A DNA stretch of 64,000 nt from Lactifluus volemus (Eukaryota; Basidiomycota; Agaricomycetes; Russulales; Russulaceae): the NCBI GenBank assembly GCA_022376515.1, contig WTXI01000092.1, positions 62,001 through 126,000 of the forward strand. Direction: 5' to 3'. Below the pieces are notes generated by a model. The model was not told the DNA's origin. It did no database searches and worked only from the letters and a program-made list of their open reading frames with translations. Both the position numbers and the translations under genes were made by a program. Below are positions 1 to 10,878 of this stretch, in pieces; positions within the stretch are counted from its first letter, which is position 1; each line of letters begins with the position of its first letter.

Positions 1-170
1 AGTAGACGTTACTTCGAGTTGCACAAAAGACACTGACACTCGCCAAGATAGGCTCATATGGACAGCAGACCAACATTCTCACATGAACTCATTCTCAGTG
101 AATGTTTTGTTGATAGGCGGATGACGAAAAGCAATGCGTGTGTGCGTAACAGCTTATAATAACAACGTGA

Positions 171-1239
171 TCAAAGAATATATCCAAGCAATTTCACCTG
201 CCGTTCAACCCATTTGTTGCGTACATCTTCCCCCTTGATCGATAAAAATATATCCACCGCAGCAGGATCAGTGTTAAACAGATCATGCATGGCAACAAGG
301 GCATCTGGTGATAAGTCCAACAGTCTGAGTTCTTCCAATTGGGTATGGGCACGTGCTAATCGCTCGGGGTCGCATGCTAGTCGCTCGGGGGCGCGTGCTA
401 GTTGCCCGGATGTTCGGTTAAGAATCTGGTCTCTGCGGAGCTGATCGACTAATATACCAAATTCAACCATAATCTTCTCCAGAACGATTGTGTGCTCTGA
501 AATGCGCCGCCGCTTGTGTGAAACAGAGCTGGTGTCATTGTCGTCCACGGCTTCGAGTCGGCGTTTTGGCAATCGCGTGAATGAAGATGTGTTCGAAAGG
601 GAAGATTTGGCCTGGGAACCAGCACTTGAAGATCCGAAAGATTGATCAAGTGGGCTGAAGGCAGGCATAAGGGCTGTCATGGCAGTGTAGTGCTGGAACC
701 CCGTGTTGGCAAACGAAGCGGCTTTGGGGTTGTCCTAGCCATTGATCAGTTTGTATATCGGGTGATAGATATCACAAACTACTCACCTTACAATATACTT
801 CCCAGGTGCTACGTTCATTGTCACCAATGCTAAGACCAGTAGTATCATCCCATGTAAAGCCAGACAGGCCCTTGAGAGTCGTCACGATATCAAAGGTTTT
901 CTTCAACTATGGAACCAGTCAGCTATGCAAAGGCACTGCTAATACGCCGCTACATACTTGTGTCCATTTTAACTTTCATGAATCTGCAGACTTGGGGCCT
1001 CCTTTTGTGGTATACTTTTCCATCTCCTCAACGGCAACCTTCCAAACAGATGATTTGAAATTTGCGCCATCCCTGGCTTCATTTTTGTGTTTGAGGAGAA
1101 AAGCGATGAGTGCAGACTCATCATCAGTAGTCCAGATGGCCTTAGGAGTAGAAAGAGGGGGAAGATCTTCCTCTTCCAATGTGATGGCGACGGCGGCGAT
1201 GACAGCAGGCACGATAACACGACAGCCTACCTCGAGCAA
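171..1239 (-). pseudogene. Myb/SANT-like DNA-binding domain protein, interrupted by an in-frame stop
   Basis: The reverse strand encodes a Myb/SANT-like domain of the kind common in basidiomycete genomes, often multicopy and linked to transposon-derived proteins. The first exon carries the motif WTTDDESALIAFLLKHK followed by a tryptophan-containing helix. After a 51-base GT-AG intron come KLKWTQ/LKKTFDIV and an STWEVYCK segment. A second intron leads to the tail read from about 760 to 171, which has a basic KRRR patch and the short repeat ARAPERLACDPERLA. Between the first two helices, at 976-978, a TGA stands where the family usually has a cysteine or similar residue before the K-x-K-W motif. 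The frame is open on both sides of it and both introns look normal, so a single nonsense change is the simplest reading. The true start codon is not clear; no convincing ATG lies near 1239. DNA binding is family knowledge, and loss of function is inference. Confidence 0.6.
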
Positions 1240-2027
1240 CCAGCGATGACGTTCCCAGGCTTGTTCACTGTTGATCAGTTACCATCGGAGTTCTAATTGG
1301 AACAAGCTAGTGTAAATATAGTAAACAAGCGCCCACAGCAAAATAAAGGCGCGGCCTCACTCGTTATCCTCATGGGATTCACAAGATCCTCCCGAGCCGT
1401 GGGAGATGTTTCTGTCCCACGGCACACGTCGCTGTTTTCCACCCTGGAAGTTAAAATCCTCTAATGCAGGTTGCCAGCGGCCTACTCCCACATTTCCCCC
1501 CTTTACATACAAACTGTTGGCTATTGACTGGTGAGCTTCTATTCTGCCTTTGTGTGAATCTGGCTGAATATGTGGTGAGACCACTAGGTTCTGATTCTGA
1601 TATGGAAATGGAATCATTGGGTGTTTGGACGGGCACTAGCCCTTGATGATTTGTCACATTGACAGCATCAAATCAAGTCTCCAATTAACTTGAACAACTG
1701 GATTGTTCAGATTTATGTGAGACTTCGTGTGATGCAAGCCAATGTGGTCTCACCTCATCAAGTGCTAATGCTTGTCTAAATGCCCAGTTATTTCATTCAG
1801 ATAGGAGTTGTTCTCTTGTCTGATTTTCTTTCACCTGTATGATACGCATTCCTTAAACGCGGAGCATTCCCTATCATCTGTACCAAATGTTATGATTTGG
1901 TGCACTTATTGTGTTTAGACATACAAGAATCGTGCAAAATCACTCCCAAGTCTTTGAATCCTCACGCGCCTATTTTTATGTTTTACTAAAGTACAAAAAA
2001 TCGATTCGCCGCCTTTCTTTCGCCCTT
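1240..2027. other. Intergenic region, no gene recognised
   Basis: About 790 bases between the Myb/SANT relic and ade5,7. Short open frames occur on both strands, but none has a recognisable motif or splice structure. AT content rises towards 1900-2000, consistent with the 3' flank of ade5,7. Confidence 0.4.
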
Positions 2028-4997
2028 TTATTCTTTCCACAGCTCAGCATTCACAATTTCAACCCCTGGCGAGGCCACCACTTCCCCGACCGTATACACT
2101 TCCTTTTGACCCGCATCTCGAAGCGTCTGCATAACAGCGCCGACCTCATCCCGCGACACGACGAGAACCATCCCGACGCCACAGTTAAACGTGCGCACCA
2201 TCTCACTCGGTGCGATCTCCCCTGCACGCATAAGCCAACGGAAGACGGGCGGCAACGACCACTTCCCTACATCGATGCGAGCGCCGAGCGACTTGGGCAG
2301 CGCCCGCGGTACGTTGTCCACGAACCCGCCACCAGTGATGTGCGCCATGGCCTTGATTAGGCCTGCCCGCGCTGCGGGGAGAATTTCGCGCGCGTAGATG
2401 GCAGTAGGTGTCAGGAGGGCCTGGCCGAGAGTCGTGGTGGTGTCCCAGGGACATGGGGAGGAATAGAGATGAGAATGTGGATTGGCCGCTGTTGTTGTGG
2501 CACTGAAGGCCCGCGCAAGGACAGCGCGGACGAGGGAGAAGCCATTTGAGTGTAGACCTGTGGATGGTAGGCCGAGGAGGACGTCGCCTGGTGAGATGCC
2601 GTCCTGTGGGAGGAGGCGCGTCCGCTCGACCGCGCCCACTGCGAAGCCTGCAAGATCGTAGTCGCCTGTGGTTAGAGAAGTAGGTAGGTATAAATCTCAG
2701 TTAGTTTTTGTTGAGTTTCCAGAGCGCACGCACGTACCTAGCTGATACATCCCTGGCATCTCGGCTGTCTCTCCTCCGATGAGGGCACAACCGGCTTGCT
2801 GACAGCCGGTCGCGATGCCCTTCACCACATCGGCAGCGATGCCCACGTCGAGTTTTCCGCAGCCATAGTAGTCGAGGAAGTATAATGGCTCTGCGCCTTG
2901 AACGACCAGATCGTTCACGGACATGGCCACCAGATCGATACCTACGTAATGTACCCTCGGTTCAGTTCATGAATGAATGGGGATAGAGGGGGAACGAAGA
3001 CTTATGCCACGCACCGACAGTGTTGTGAATCCCCGCATCGACGGCGATCCGGAGTTTTGTCCCGACGCCATCCGTGCCACTCACGAGCAGTGGATCGGTG
3101 TAGCCTGCCGCCTTGAGGTCAAAGATGCCTCCAAATCCGCCAATCTCAGCATCGGCACCCGGACGGCGCGTCGAACGCACGTGTGGTTTGATCGCTTCGA
3201 CAAGTGCGTTTCCAGCATCGACCGAGACCCCTGCTTGTGCATAAGTGAGGCCAGGAGCGGTGAAAGCCGCCGCCGCCACTGCTTTTAACCCTCTTTACAG
3301 TAAAACGGTTGTCTTTTTCAGCGACGGCACCCGTATGAGGGCAATCTGCAAGACATACCGATGTCCTATATCCCGTCGATATACTTTCCCTTCAAAGTTT
3401 ACTTGCTCCACACCCTCATATGCGTGATCGAGGGCCTCTTGCAACGATGGAGCATAGGCTGACACGGCAATGACCCGGCCACCTGATGTCCGCACCTGGT
3501 CCCCTTCTTTGACAGTCCCTGCATGGAAGGCAACCACATCTACGAGGAATTCAGCTCACTGCGGCGGATGCAACCAGGCTCGCGTTGACATACTTGGAGG
3601 AACCTCTCCGATGGTGATAGTTTTCCCCTTCTCAAAAGTGCCGGGGTATCCTGAAGAAGCTAAGACGACTGAGACGGCAGAGCCAGGGCGGGTTGTTATT
3701 GCCACAGAGTCCAATCGACGTTCGACACATGCCTGCGCGAGTGTTAACATGCAATTGCACGTGAGAGAAAATAAAACTCGCACCAGGACTACCGCCGCCA
3801 GATCGGTGTCTTCGCTGAGGAGTAACATCAACGCCTCCGTCTCCGGGTCTCCAAAACGGACGTTGTACTCGAGAACTTTGGGTCCCGAGTCTGTCAACAT
3901 GAAGCCCGTGAACAGGAGGCCGACGAAGGGATAGCCTGATCCAGAACGAGGATTTAGCTGGCCGAAAAGAGAAAGGAGATAGGGAAGTCGGTAGCGACAC
4001 CTTCTCTTCGCATGCCGTCAATCGTTGGTTTGAGCGTTTCGCGCACGATTCGATCCATAATGGCAGGGGTAGCCACTGGCGCAGGAGCATACGCGCCCAT
4101 TCCACCCGTATTGAGCCCCGTATCGCCCTCGCCAATCCGTTTGTGATCTTGCGCTGCTGGCAAAGGGACGATCGTGTATCCGTCGGAGAAGGCCAGGACG
4201 GAGATCTCTGATCCGACGAGCAACTCTTCGATGACGACCTCGTCGCCTTCATTACGGTACCGAGCATCGGATATGCGTCTGGGAGTTCAAGTGACATGTT
4301 TAGGGGGACGGTGAAAGTGGGACAACGTACCGGCAGCTCCAAATGCGCGTGCCACCATGATTTCCTTCAGGCCTGCTATAGCATCTTCGGTCGTCTCAGG
4401 GATGAGCACGCCTTTGCCCGATGCAAGCCCGCTCGCTTTGAGCACGACTTTGTGATCGCAGGTCCTAACGTACTCGATTGCCTCGTCCAGCTGGGACGAA
4501 ATGAAGACGTGGAAGGCCGCGGTGGGGATGGCATGTCGTGTCATGAAAGCCTTCGAGAAGGCCTTCGAGCCTTCCATCCGCGCCGCGAGGGCGGTCGGAC
4601 CGAATACAGGGATTCCGACTACGCATATACGTGGTATTAGCCTTAAGAGGCGGTGGGATAGGATGTGTGGAGATGCACCTTTACGGAAGTAAGACTCTAC
4701 ACCATCCACCAAGGGCTGCTCTGGGCCAGGGACGACGAGATTGATCTGAGGACAGCTGTTTCAGGGCATAATATAGAAGGAAGAACGCCTCAAGCTCACA
4801 TCATTGGAAACTGCCCACTGGGTCAGATTTTGAAAGTTTGGATTTGGCACGTTGACATTGGATACTTTCGGAGACAAGTGGGTGCCGCCATTGCCCGGGC
4901 AAACGAAGATGTGGTCCACGAGGGTTGACTGTTGAAGTTTCCACACCAACGCGTGCTCCCTGCCTCCTCCACCAAGTACCAAAATACGAAGGGCCAT
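2028..4997 (-). CDS. ade5,7: Bifunctional phosphoribosylamine-glycine ligase / phosphoribosylformylglycinamidine cyclo-ligase (GARS-AIRS)
   Basis: This enzyme catalyses steps 2 and 5 of cytosolic de novo purine synthesis: ATP-dependent joining of glycine to phosphoribosylamine, and closure of the imidazole ring. The start at 4997 gives [17 protein letters not shown], the N-terminal nucleotide-binding motif of GARS. The ATP-grasp part follows ([15 protein letters not shown], then [20 protein letters not shown], and [10 protein letters not shown] after an intron). The AIRS half starts near 3270 with [19 protein letters not shown]. It continues through [32 protein letters not shown] and [14 protein letters not shown], and ends with [12 protein letters not shown] and GVGMVLVV. 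About nine short introns join in frame by my reading, for example phase 0 at 4800/4745 and GAA-G/GC near 4000. No frameshift is needed. The GARS-AIRS order matches the usual yeast and fungal fusion, which lacks the GART domain of animals. The neighbours are unrelated. Confidence 0.95.
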
Positions 4998-6078
4998 GAC
5001 TGCTGTGTCTTGGTTTTGGTTGGCCCGACCGGAGCAACTGTATCACTGAAAATCTTCATCGGTGAAAAAGATAAGATAACGATAAGATTGCGTCGAGGAT
5101 ATATTGGCAATTCTCAAAATGCCAAGTCAAGATTTGGGGCTCTATTCTCACCAGAAAGGGAAATTGTGCTTATCATGGAGATTTTGCACATTTTGCAAGT
5201 AGGGGTAACACGTGCGTGAATTGACATTTCACAGAAAGCCCCGACGGGGATATGTCGTGTTTTAGGGTACTTGCGGCTTATACAGTCGGATAAAAATATT
5301 TATAAATGGCATAAAAAAACAGGGTTGTGGTTACAGCCGAAAACTTGGCCGAAAATGAGGGAGACAGGACCTCGAAGACAAAGGAAAGCATTCAGCTACC
5401 ATGCAGTAGGCAGTGCTATCCAGACGGTTTCCACGTGCACTCATTGGAGGCCAACGCGTTGTGAAACTGCTGTGACCGATTTCCATCGACGGTTAGGCAA
5501 GATCAAAACACGCTCTGGTGGTCCCGAAAGCTAGTTGCAGGGATCGTAAGATGTTGTAGTAACCGTATGCACAATCTACAGGAAATGGGAAACCAAGTGG
5601 ACGAGCCAGTCGAGACGGAAAAGAAAGGGGAATAGCAGGGTTGGGGGCGCAAAGCTTAGGATCAGCTGACTGATTGAAGCCGGTCTACCGGCGGTTATCC
5701 TTTCCCAGCCACGCGAGAAGGGCAAGGTGCTAGTTTGTGTTCGATTTTATGAACCGGTTCGGTTGTGGCTGAGAGGTGGTTGAAGGCGCAAGGAACGGAC
5801 CATAGTTGGGACTCGGAAATCAACTAAAGGGGGAAAAACCTAGAGTTTCATCACTACGTCTTGTACTCCAACTTCGAGCACGATGCAGAGTCTTTTATTT
5901 GGGGTTGAACCGTTCGAAGAGGTGGGTGACAGTTCGAACGAATTGAACACGTTTTACTGACGAGTTCGCTTAAAATTAAACGATTCAGCTTCAAACAGCT
6001 TCGTTCGCGGTCGAGCCTGAGCCTGAGGTGGAGAAGAAACCGGATGTCGTTCTTCCTTTAAACCTTTCTCGCCGAACC
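4998..6078. other. Divergent intergenic region between ade5,7 and the 6.1-kb gene
   Basis: About 1.1 kb between two divergently transcribed genes, so it should hold both promoters. I see no clear TATA box and no coding exon. An AT-rich stretch with TATAAATGG lies at about 5300. No repeat or mobile element was recognised. Confidence 0.35.
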
Positions 6079-9000
6079 ATGGACACTTCAAAATCTCACA
6101 AAAAATCTCTATTTCGAAAACCTGTAAAGAGGTCGAACACCGTCAATGACACTCCTCGACTATCTTCAACTTTCACTACTACTCCAACCGACCGATCCTC
6201 AACACGATATTCTTCCGCAGACCCTTTACCTCAATCTAGAGAGCCCTCTCCATCTGCCCTAAATCGTTCTATCATCCCTGAATCCCTCAAGGAGTTGCCC
6301 TCATGGTACCACACCGAGGGAGAGTGGGCTGCCGCCTCCGCTCACCAATTTCGCGCCAGGTATCCAATACACAACCCGGTTGGCCCTCCATTTTACAAGA
6401 ATACCCACCTCGCGCCCCCGACTAGGCCTTCCTCCGTTTTCTCCCCTTCTTTCCCTCCAATGAACCCCGAACCTGCACCCCCACCTAGTCCCCCACACAC
6501 ACCCCCCCAAGGTTCTCCTCTCCCTACCCCCAGCTCCTCCCAAACCCGCATAATGGACCCTTCCGGCAAGGCTCGCATTCGCAAGTTATCCAACGCCGCA
6601 CATGACAATGTCGACCTTCTCGACGGTTCCGACCCTTATGGGACCAACTGGCATCACGAGTCTCCTTATGACTGGGGCTTGTCCGGTGACCGGGCTATCT
6701 TGTCTTCCGATGGTTCAGACGTACGTTCCTTTCAAATTTTCACGAGTTGCCCAAATGAACTATCTGGTTGCCTTAGGCGCGACAGCCGCCGCGTATTGGC
6801 ACGGCTTCAAGTTCACATCACAAAACTGCCACTCCTTCACCTTTGTCTCAATCTACCTCTGCGATACATATCAACCCACCCGATCAGGACCTGCCGTCCT
6901 TCGCACGCAAGTTCACCAAGCGGCGGAAACCCTTCGAGGGTATCTTTGGGTTTTCTCCCACAGCATCACGTCCCGATACCGCCTCCATCGCACCCTCCTC
7001 CATCGCAGCGTCCACCCAGACCGTGACAAACAGACTTTTCAAGCACCAAAGCATATTCAAGTCTGCCTCAACGTCTTCTATTCCTCAAACCATCTCAAAC
7101 GCGTCTATTGTTCCCTCCGAGAAGAGACAGAAACGTGGATCCGTGCTTGGCCGCTTTGCCCGTCGTTTCAGCATAGTACGACGTGTAGCAGGCTCGCATT
7201 CCCGCGGAGCCAGCCTCGACGCTAGTAATGAGGGGTCCCGTGGGGACAGACAATCGATTCAAGCCACCGACCGTGCATCAACCGTGACACGTCCACCGTC
7301 GATGTCAAACCCTATGTCTCCACCCGAGATGCGTCAAAGCGCGCGCGTCCCGCCTCCTCGGGCAGAGTCTCCGGATTCACCCCCACTCGAAACGCCCAAA
7401 GATGAGGGAACACAAGATGGAGTGCTGACACATGACAGAAAGCGCGAATCGATCTCCTCCCTGGAAGTTTCTTACTCCATTGGACGCCTCACCGTCGTCA
7501 ACCCCGATGTGCTTGATTCGACTGATAGCGCTCCAGCCACTCCGGTCAACCGAGTCCACCCCATCCCTGCGACTGCAAGCAGAACCGGCCCGGTCCCGCA
7601 AGTGATAGAGAAACCGTTACCACTTCCAGTACCTCTCTCGGCTATCATCTTCCCAGAGGCTTACCTCGTCGATTCGCCGTCGGCCTTGACTCCCACTTCC
7701 AACGCACTAGGGTACATGACTCCGACGAATGTACCGGCTCCAGTAAGCCGTGCACCTTCGGGCGAAGAGGGGCAAAGATCGCGACCTAATCCTACAGCTT
7801 CTCTGCCAATCTCAACATCACACCCTGTTTCAAAGGGCGGACAGCGCGCTTCTCGCTCCTCGCCACCGTCTTCCCTGCCCGCTTCGGCATCAACCAGCCT
7901 ATCTCCACCTCATCTCCCTACGGTCCACCCCATTTCCAAGCCAGCACCGCCTGCTATTGAGACAGACTCCCCGTTATCCCGGGCTTCAATCATCGCAAAC
8001 CCCCCAACGCCATACGTAGAGCCTACCCATATTAACACTAGCTCGCCCGCTGTGCCTCCTGTTATCCAGTTGACAATCCCTTCGCCAATAGTTACCCCAA
8101 TCGTCACTTCCTCCCCCTCTCGCTCTGTGTCCCAATACGAACCTTCTAGACTTCCTTCTGGTGAACCATCAGCGACGAGGAATCAAACGGCTCGTCAACC
8201 CAGCACGGTTCGCAGCCGTGAGACTGAAACATTCCACCTCGTGCGGAGCCCAAGTGCAGCCGCTACGCAGCCCACTGGTGAAAGCATTATCGTTGGAGGT
8301 CAGCAATGGGCAGTCGTTGGAGGAGGCATGCAACGTTCCAGAACAAAGAAGGACAAAGAAGACTCGAGGCGGAGCCATATAGATACTGAGCGGCGTGAGA
8401 GCAGGCGGCAGGATAGACCAGTTGAGAAGGTAATGTTACTTTCTTTACGATGTCCTTTGGCTCATGTTGTCGTCGCGAAGGCTGCCTCCCCTGTTGCTCC
8501 CGCTCCTTCCGCTCCTCCGAGCGAGACGAGCAAGTCGCGTACGAAGGACGCCAGCTCGAGCCGCAAGCGCATCAGTCAGCCAGAAAGCAGAGATCAAGTT
8601 CGCCGATCCACGACCTTGGCTAGCTCCCGCCCGAACGGTACGACCGCGCCCGCATCTACGCCCACACGAGAGCGTCGCCCGTCGCAGCCACATGAGGGAC
8701 GCCGCCCGACGTCCGAGCTAACCTCGGCTGCGGAGATGAATGCTCTCCGTGCGCGGGAGGTGTGGGAGATGGATAGGTTGTGGAAGGGCAGGAGCATGGC
8801 ATTCGAAGGTCCGCAGGTCGTTTATGCGCAGTCCATAGGCGACGTGGGCTCGACGACGAGCGTGAACGCCGGCGCCGGCGCCGTTGGAGTCAACGGGCTC
8901 GGCGGTAACGGCTCAGCGCACACTTCGTACAAGTTCCAACCGGGCTTCACATTCCCCACCTCCCCTCCCGCAGGAGGAGGAGTCTACTCGCCGACGTCGC

Positions 9001-9326
9001 CGTTGTTGCAGCCGATGCAGCAGCATGGTCCGCCGCTGTACGATTTTCCGAGCGGGGTGAGGAGTTATCCGGACCTGGCGAGTATACCCAGTATCGGATC
9101 GCCGGAGAGTACGCCTTCCTTGCCCTCGTCGCGTAATCCACTGCCTGCTCCACCCCGTCAGTCACCATATCGCCCGGGTCCAATCCCCCGTCTTTCCTTG
9201 AGAGGGACGATCGTGTGGCGGCGGAGTATTGGAGCAGGTACGCCGGCGTGGGCGTCGTTTCGTCGACGCACTGAGTACTTTCCCCTCCCCACCCCTTCCC
9301 TCGCGACTGCCACGACGATGCCATGA
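6079..9326 (+). CDS. Large Ser/Pro-rich hypothetical protein
   Basis: I do not recognise this protein. The first in-frame ATG is at 6079. Exon 1 runs to about 6720 and is basic at the N-terminus (KSHKKSLFRKPVKRSN), then Ser/Pro/Thr-rich with a PPPSPPHTPP tract. A GT-AG intron (6721 to about 6778) joins in frame to a second exon that stays open for more than 800 codons. A likely 51-base intron lies at about 8430-8480 (gtaatg to gaag); reading through it is also in frame. The protein is mostly low complexity and probably disordered, with basic patches such as KRQKRGSVLGRFARRF. The 3' end is uncertain. The annotated frame ends at 9326, but one extra C in the CCCCC run near 9178 would give a more protein-like tail (FLERDDRVAAEYWSRYAG) ending at 9274. 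Signalling or cytoskeletal scaffold roles are conceivable, but nothing here shows them. Confidence 0.6.
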
Positions 9327-10106
9327 TGGGTTATTCATTCACTTTCACTCTATTAATAAATCTACTTCTATGATGGTCATGCTCTTCACGATCACCCTCA
9401 CCCACCTGCATTTATCCCCTTCCCTGAGATACCTTTGCTCTATCTATCTAGACAAGCCGAGACAGAGACGGAGAGACTCTGCATTGCAATGCTGATTTTT
9501 CCCACACCCCTGCAACTACCCAGCCTTTGTCCACACTGATGACTAACTCTTTACCTCGAGGTGTTTTGTTTACTTTGCTTTTTTTGTTTTCTTTTTCCAT
9601 CAACATTTCACACCGCACCTACCCTTTCACCAGTCGGGTTCCCATTTGATTTGTCATGCTACTATCACATCACTTTCAGTCGTCCCACTTTTTTTTTTCT
9701 TTTCAAGACAGTTCCTCGCAAGGCGTTTTTGTGCATATAATTATGAACTGCTTGTGTTCTGTGCTTTTGTACCTTTGCTTATGTTGGCAACGATATTGGG
9801 GAGTAATTTGAGTAGAAATGGACTGCTGCTTCGCCGCGTCTTTGAAAAAAAAAAAAATAGGTCATGTATTGCATCGATTGGGGGAGTGAGAAAGAAAAGA
9901 AAAGTTAGGGAAAACAGATTGAAGTGTGTGATATATGTGTGTACATTGACGGTGATCATATGTCGTGATCCATATCCATAATAATTGACATAGGGCAAAG
10001 GGGAAAGATTAGTATGAAAACATAGGCACGACTAACCGATACAAAACGCTATGTAGACAAGCACACGTCACAAACAATTAGAAAGAGAAAGGAGAGATTA
10101 TCGTGG
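9327..10106. other. 3' intergenic region, pyrimidine-rich
   Basis: About 780 bases between the convergent 3' ends of the genes at 6079-9326 and 10107-10720. It is rich in CT and T runs, with a 13-base A run near 9847. No convincing exon was seen. It probably holds both 3' untranslated regions. Confidence 0.4.
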
Positions 10107-10720
10107 TCACGATGGTGGGAACGCGGTGGGATCAATGGGGAAATCTGTTTCCGGGTAATCGTTCCACTGGCCATTGGCGTCGAGAAAACGCCGAAGCCGC
10201 GCGACTTGGGACGACAGGTGAAGCACGATGATTTGCATCTTGATGTCGAGCTGTAGCCGAAGGACTTCCTCGCACGCCTTGAGCGCTGCCTCTCGCGTGA
10301 GACGAACATGTCTCCGGCTATCCCAAGCCGCTTCAATTCGTCGATCATCTCGCTGAATTCTGAGCACCATGCGAGCACGCCGAGCTTGGGTGGGGAACTT
10401 CAACGCCCAGTTCAACATCGTGGCATATGACGCACCTGTCCATACTGTTTGTAGCGTCCGAACAGCACATTGGGCGCCGCCTGGAGAGCAAAGTCACACA
10501 TTTCATTCTTCTCGATAACAGAGGGGAGAGGTGTATAGTGACGTTGAGGAGGTTGCGGTGGAGGCTAGACAACGAGTTAGTAATGCATGGAGAGAAATGT
10601 GAGGGGGGGAGCAACCTCTTGACGTGGCGGCGGGTCTTTGAACCACTCGTAGCTAGCGTAATCCACTTCTCCACCAAAGTCGACCGTGTCAGCGGGTTTG
10701 CCAAACGCGTTAACAGACAT
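10107..10720 (-). CDS. Small conserved-looking hypothetical protein, reading frame ambiguous
   Basis: The ATG at 10720 opens MSVNAFGKPADTVDFGGE, and the exon continues through DYASYEWFKDPPPRQE. A GT-AG intron leads to PPPQPPQRHYTPLPSVIEK and NVLFGRYKQYGQ, then a second intron starting gtgcgt. Downstream, two frames are both open. One begins LGVLAWCSEFSEMIDELKRLG. The other ends TREAALKACEEVLRLQLDIK, SSQVARLRRFLD and WNDYPETDFPIDP, with the stop at 10107. The two halves read like one helical protein if one base is missing near 10300. Alternatively, an acceptor 14 bases earlier (ttgaag) keeps the second frame throughout. From memory the combined version resembles uncharacterised agaricomycete proteins, but I could not check this. 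No domain of known function is visible. Confidence 0.5.
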
Positions 10721-10878
10721 TAGATGAGATTAAAACTAGGGCGCTTGATTATGTCTACGGGTGTGAGAAGTACGTCGGGGACGAGTGGAGTGGCGAGCCT
10801 GGGGTGGAGGGTTGGAGGAAGGGGAAGAAGATGAGGATCCGGCGGTGGAAGCTACACGAGGTGTCAACACGTGCCCGC

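Noticed and set aside
8445..9324. Reverse-strand open frames over the large Ser/Pro-rich gene
   Set aside because: Compositional shadows of the sense gene; no domain and no conserved start.
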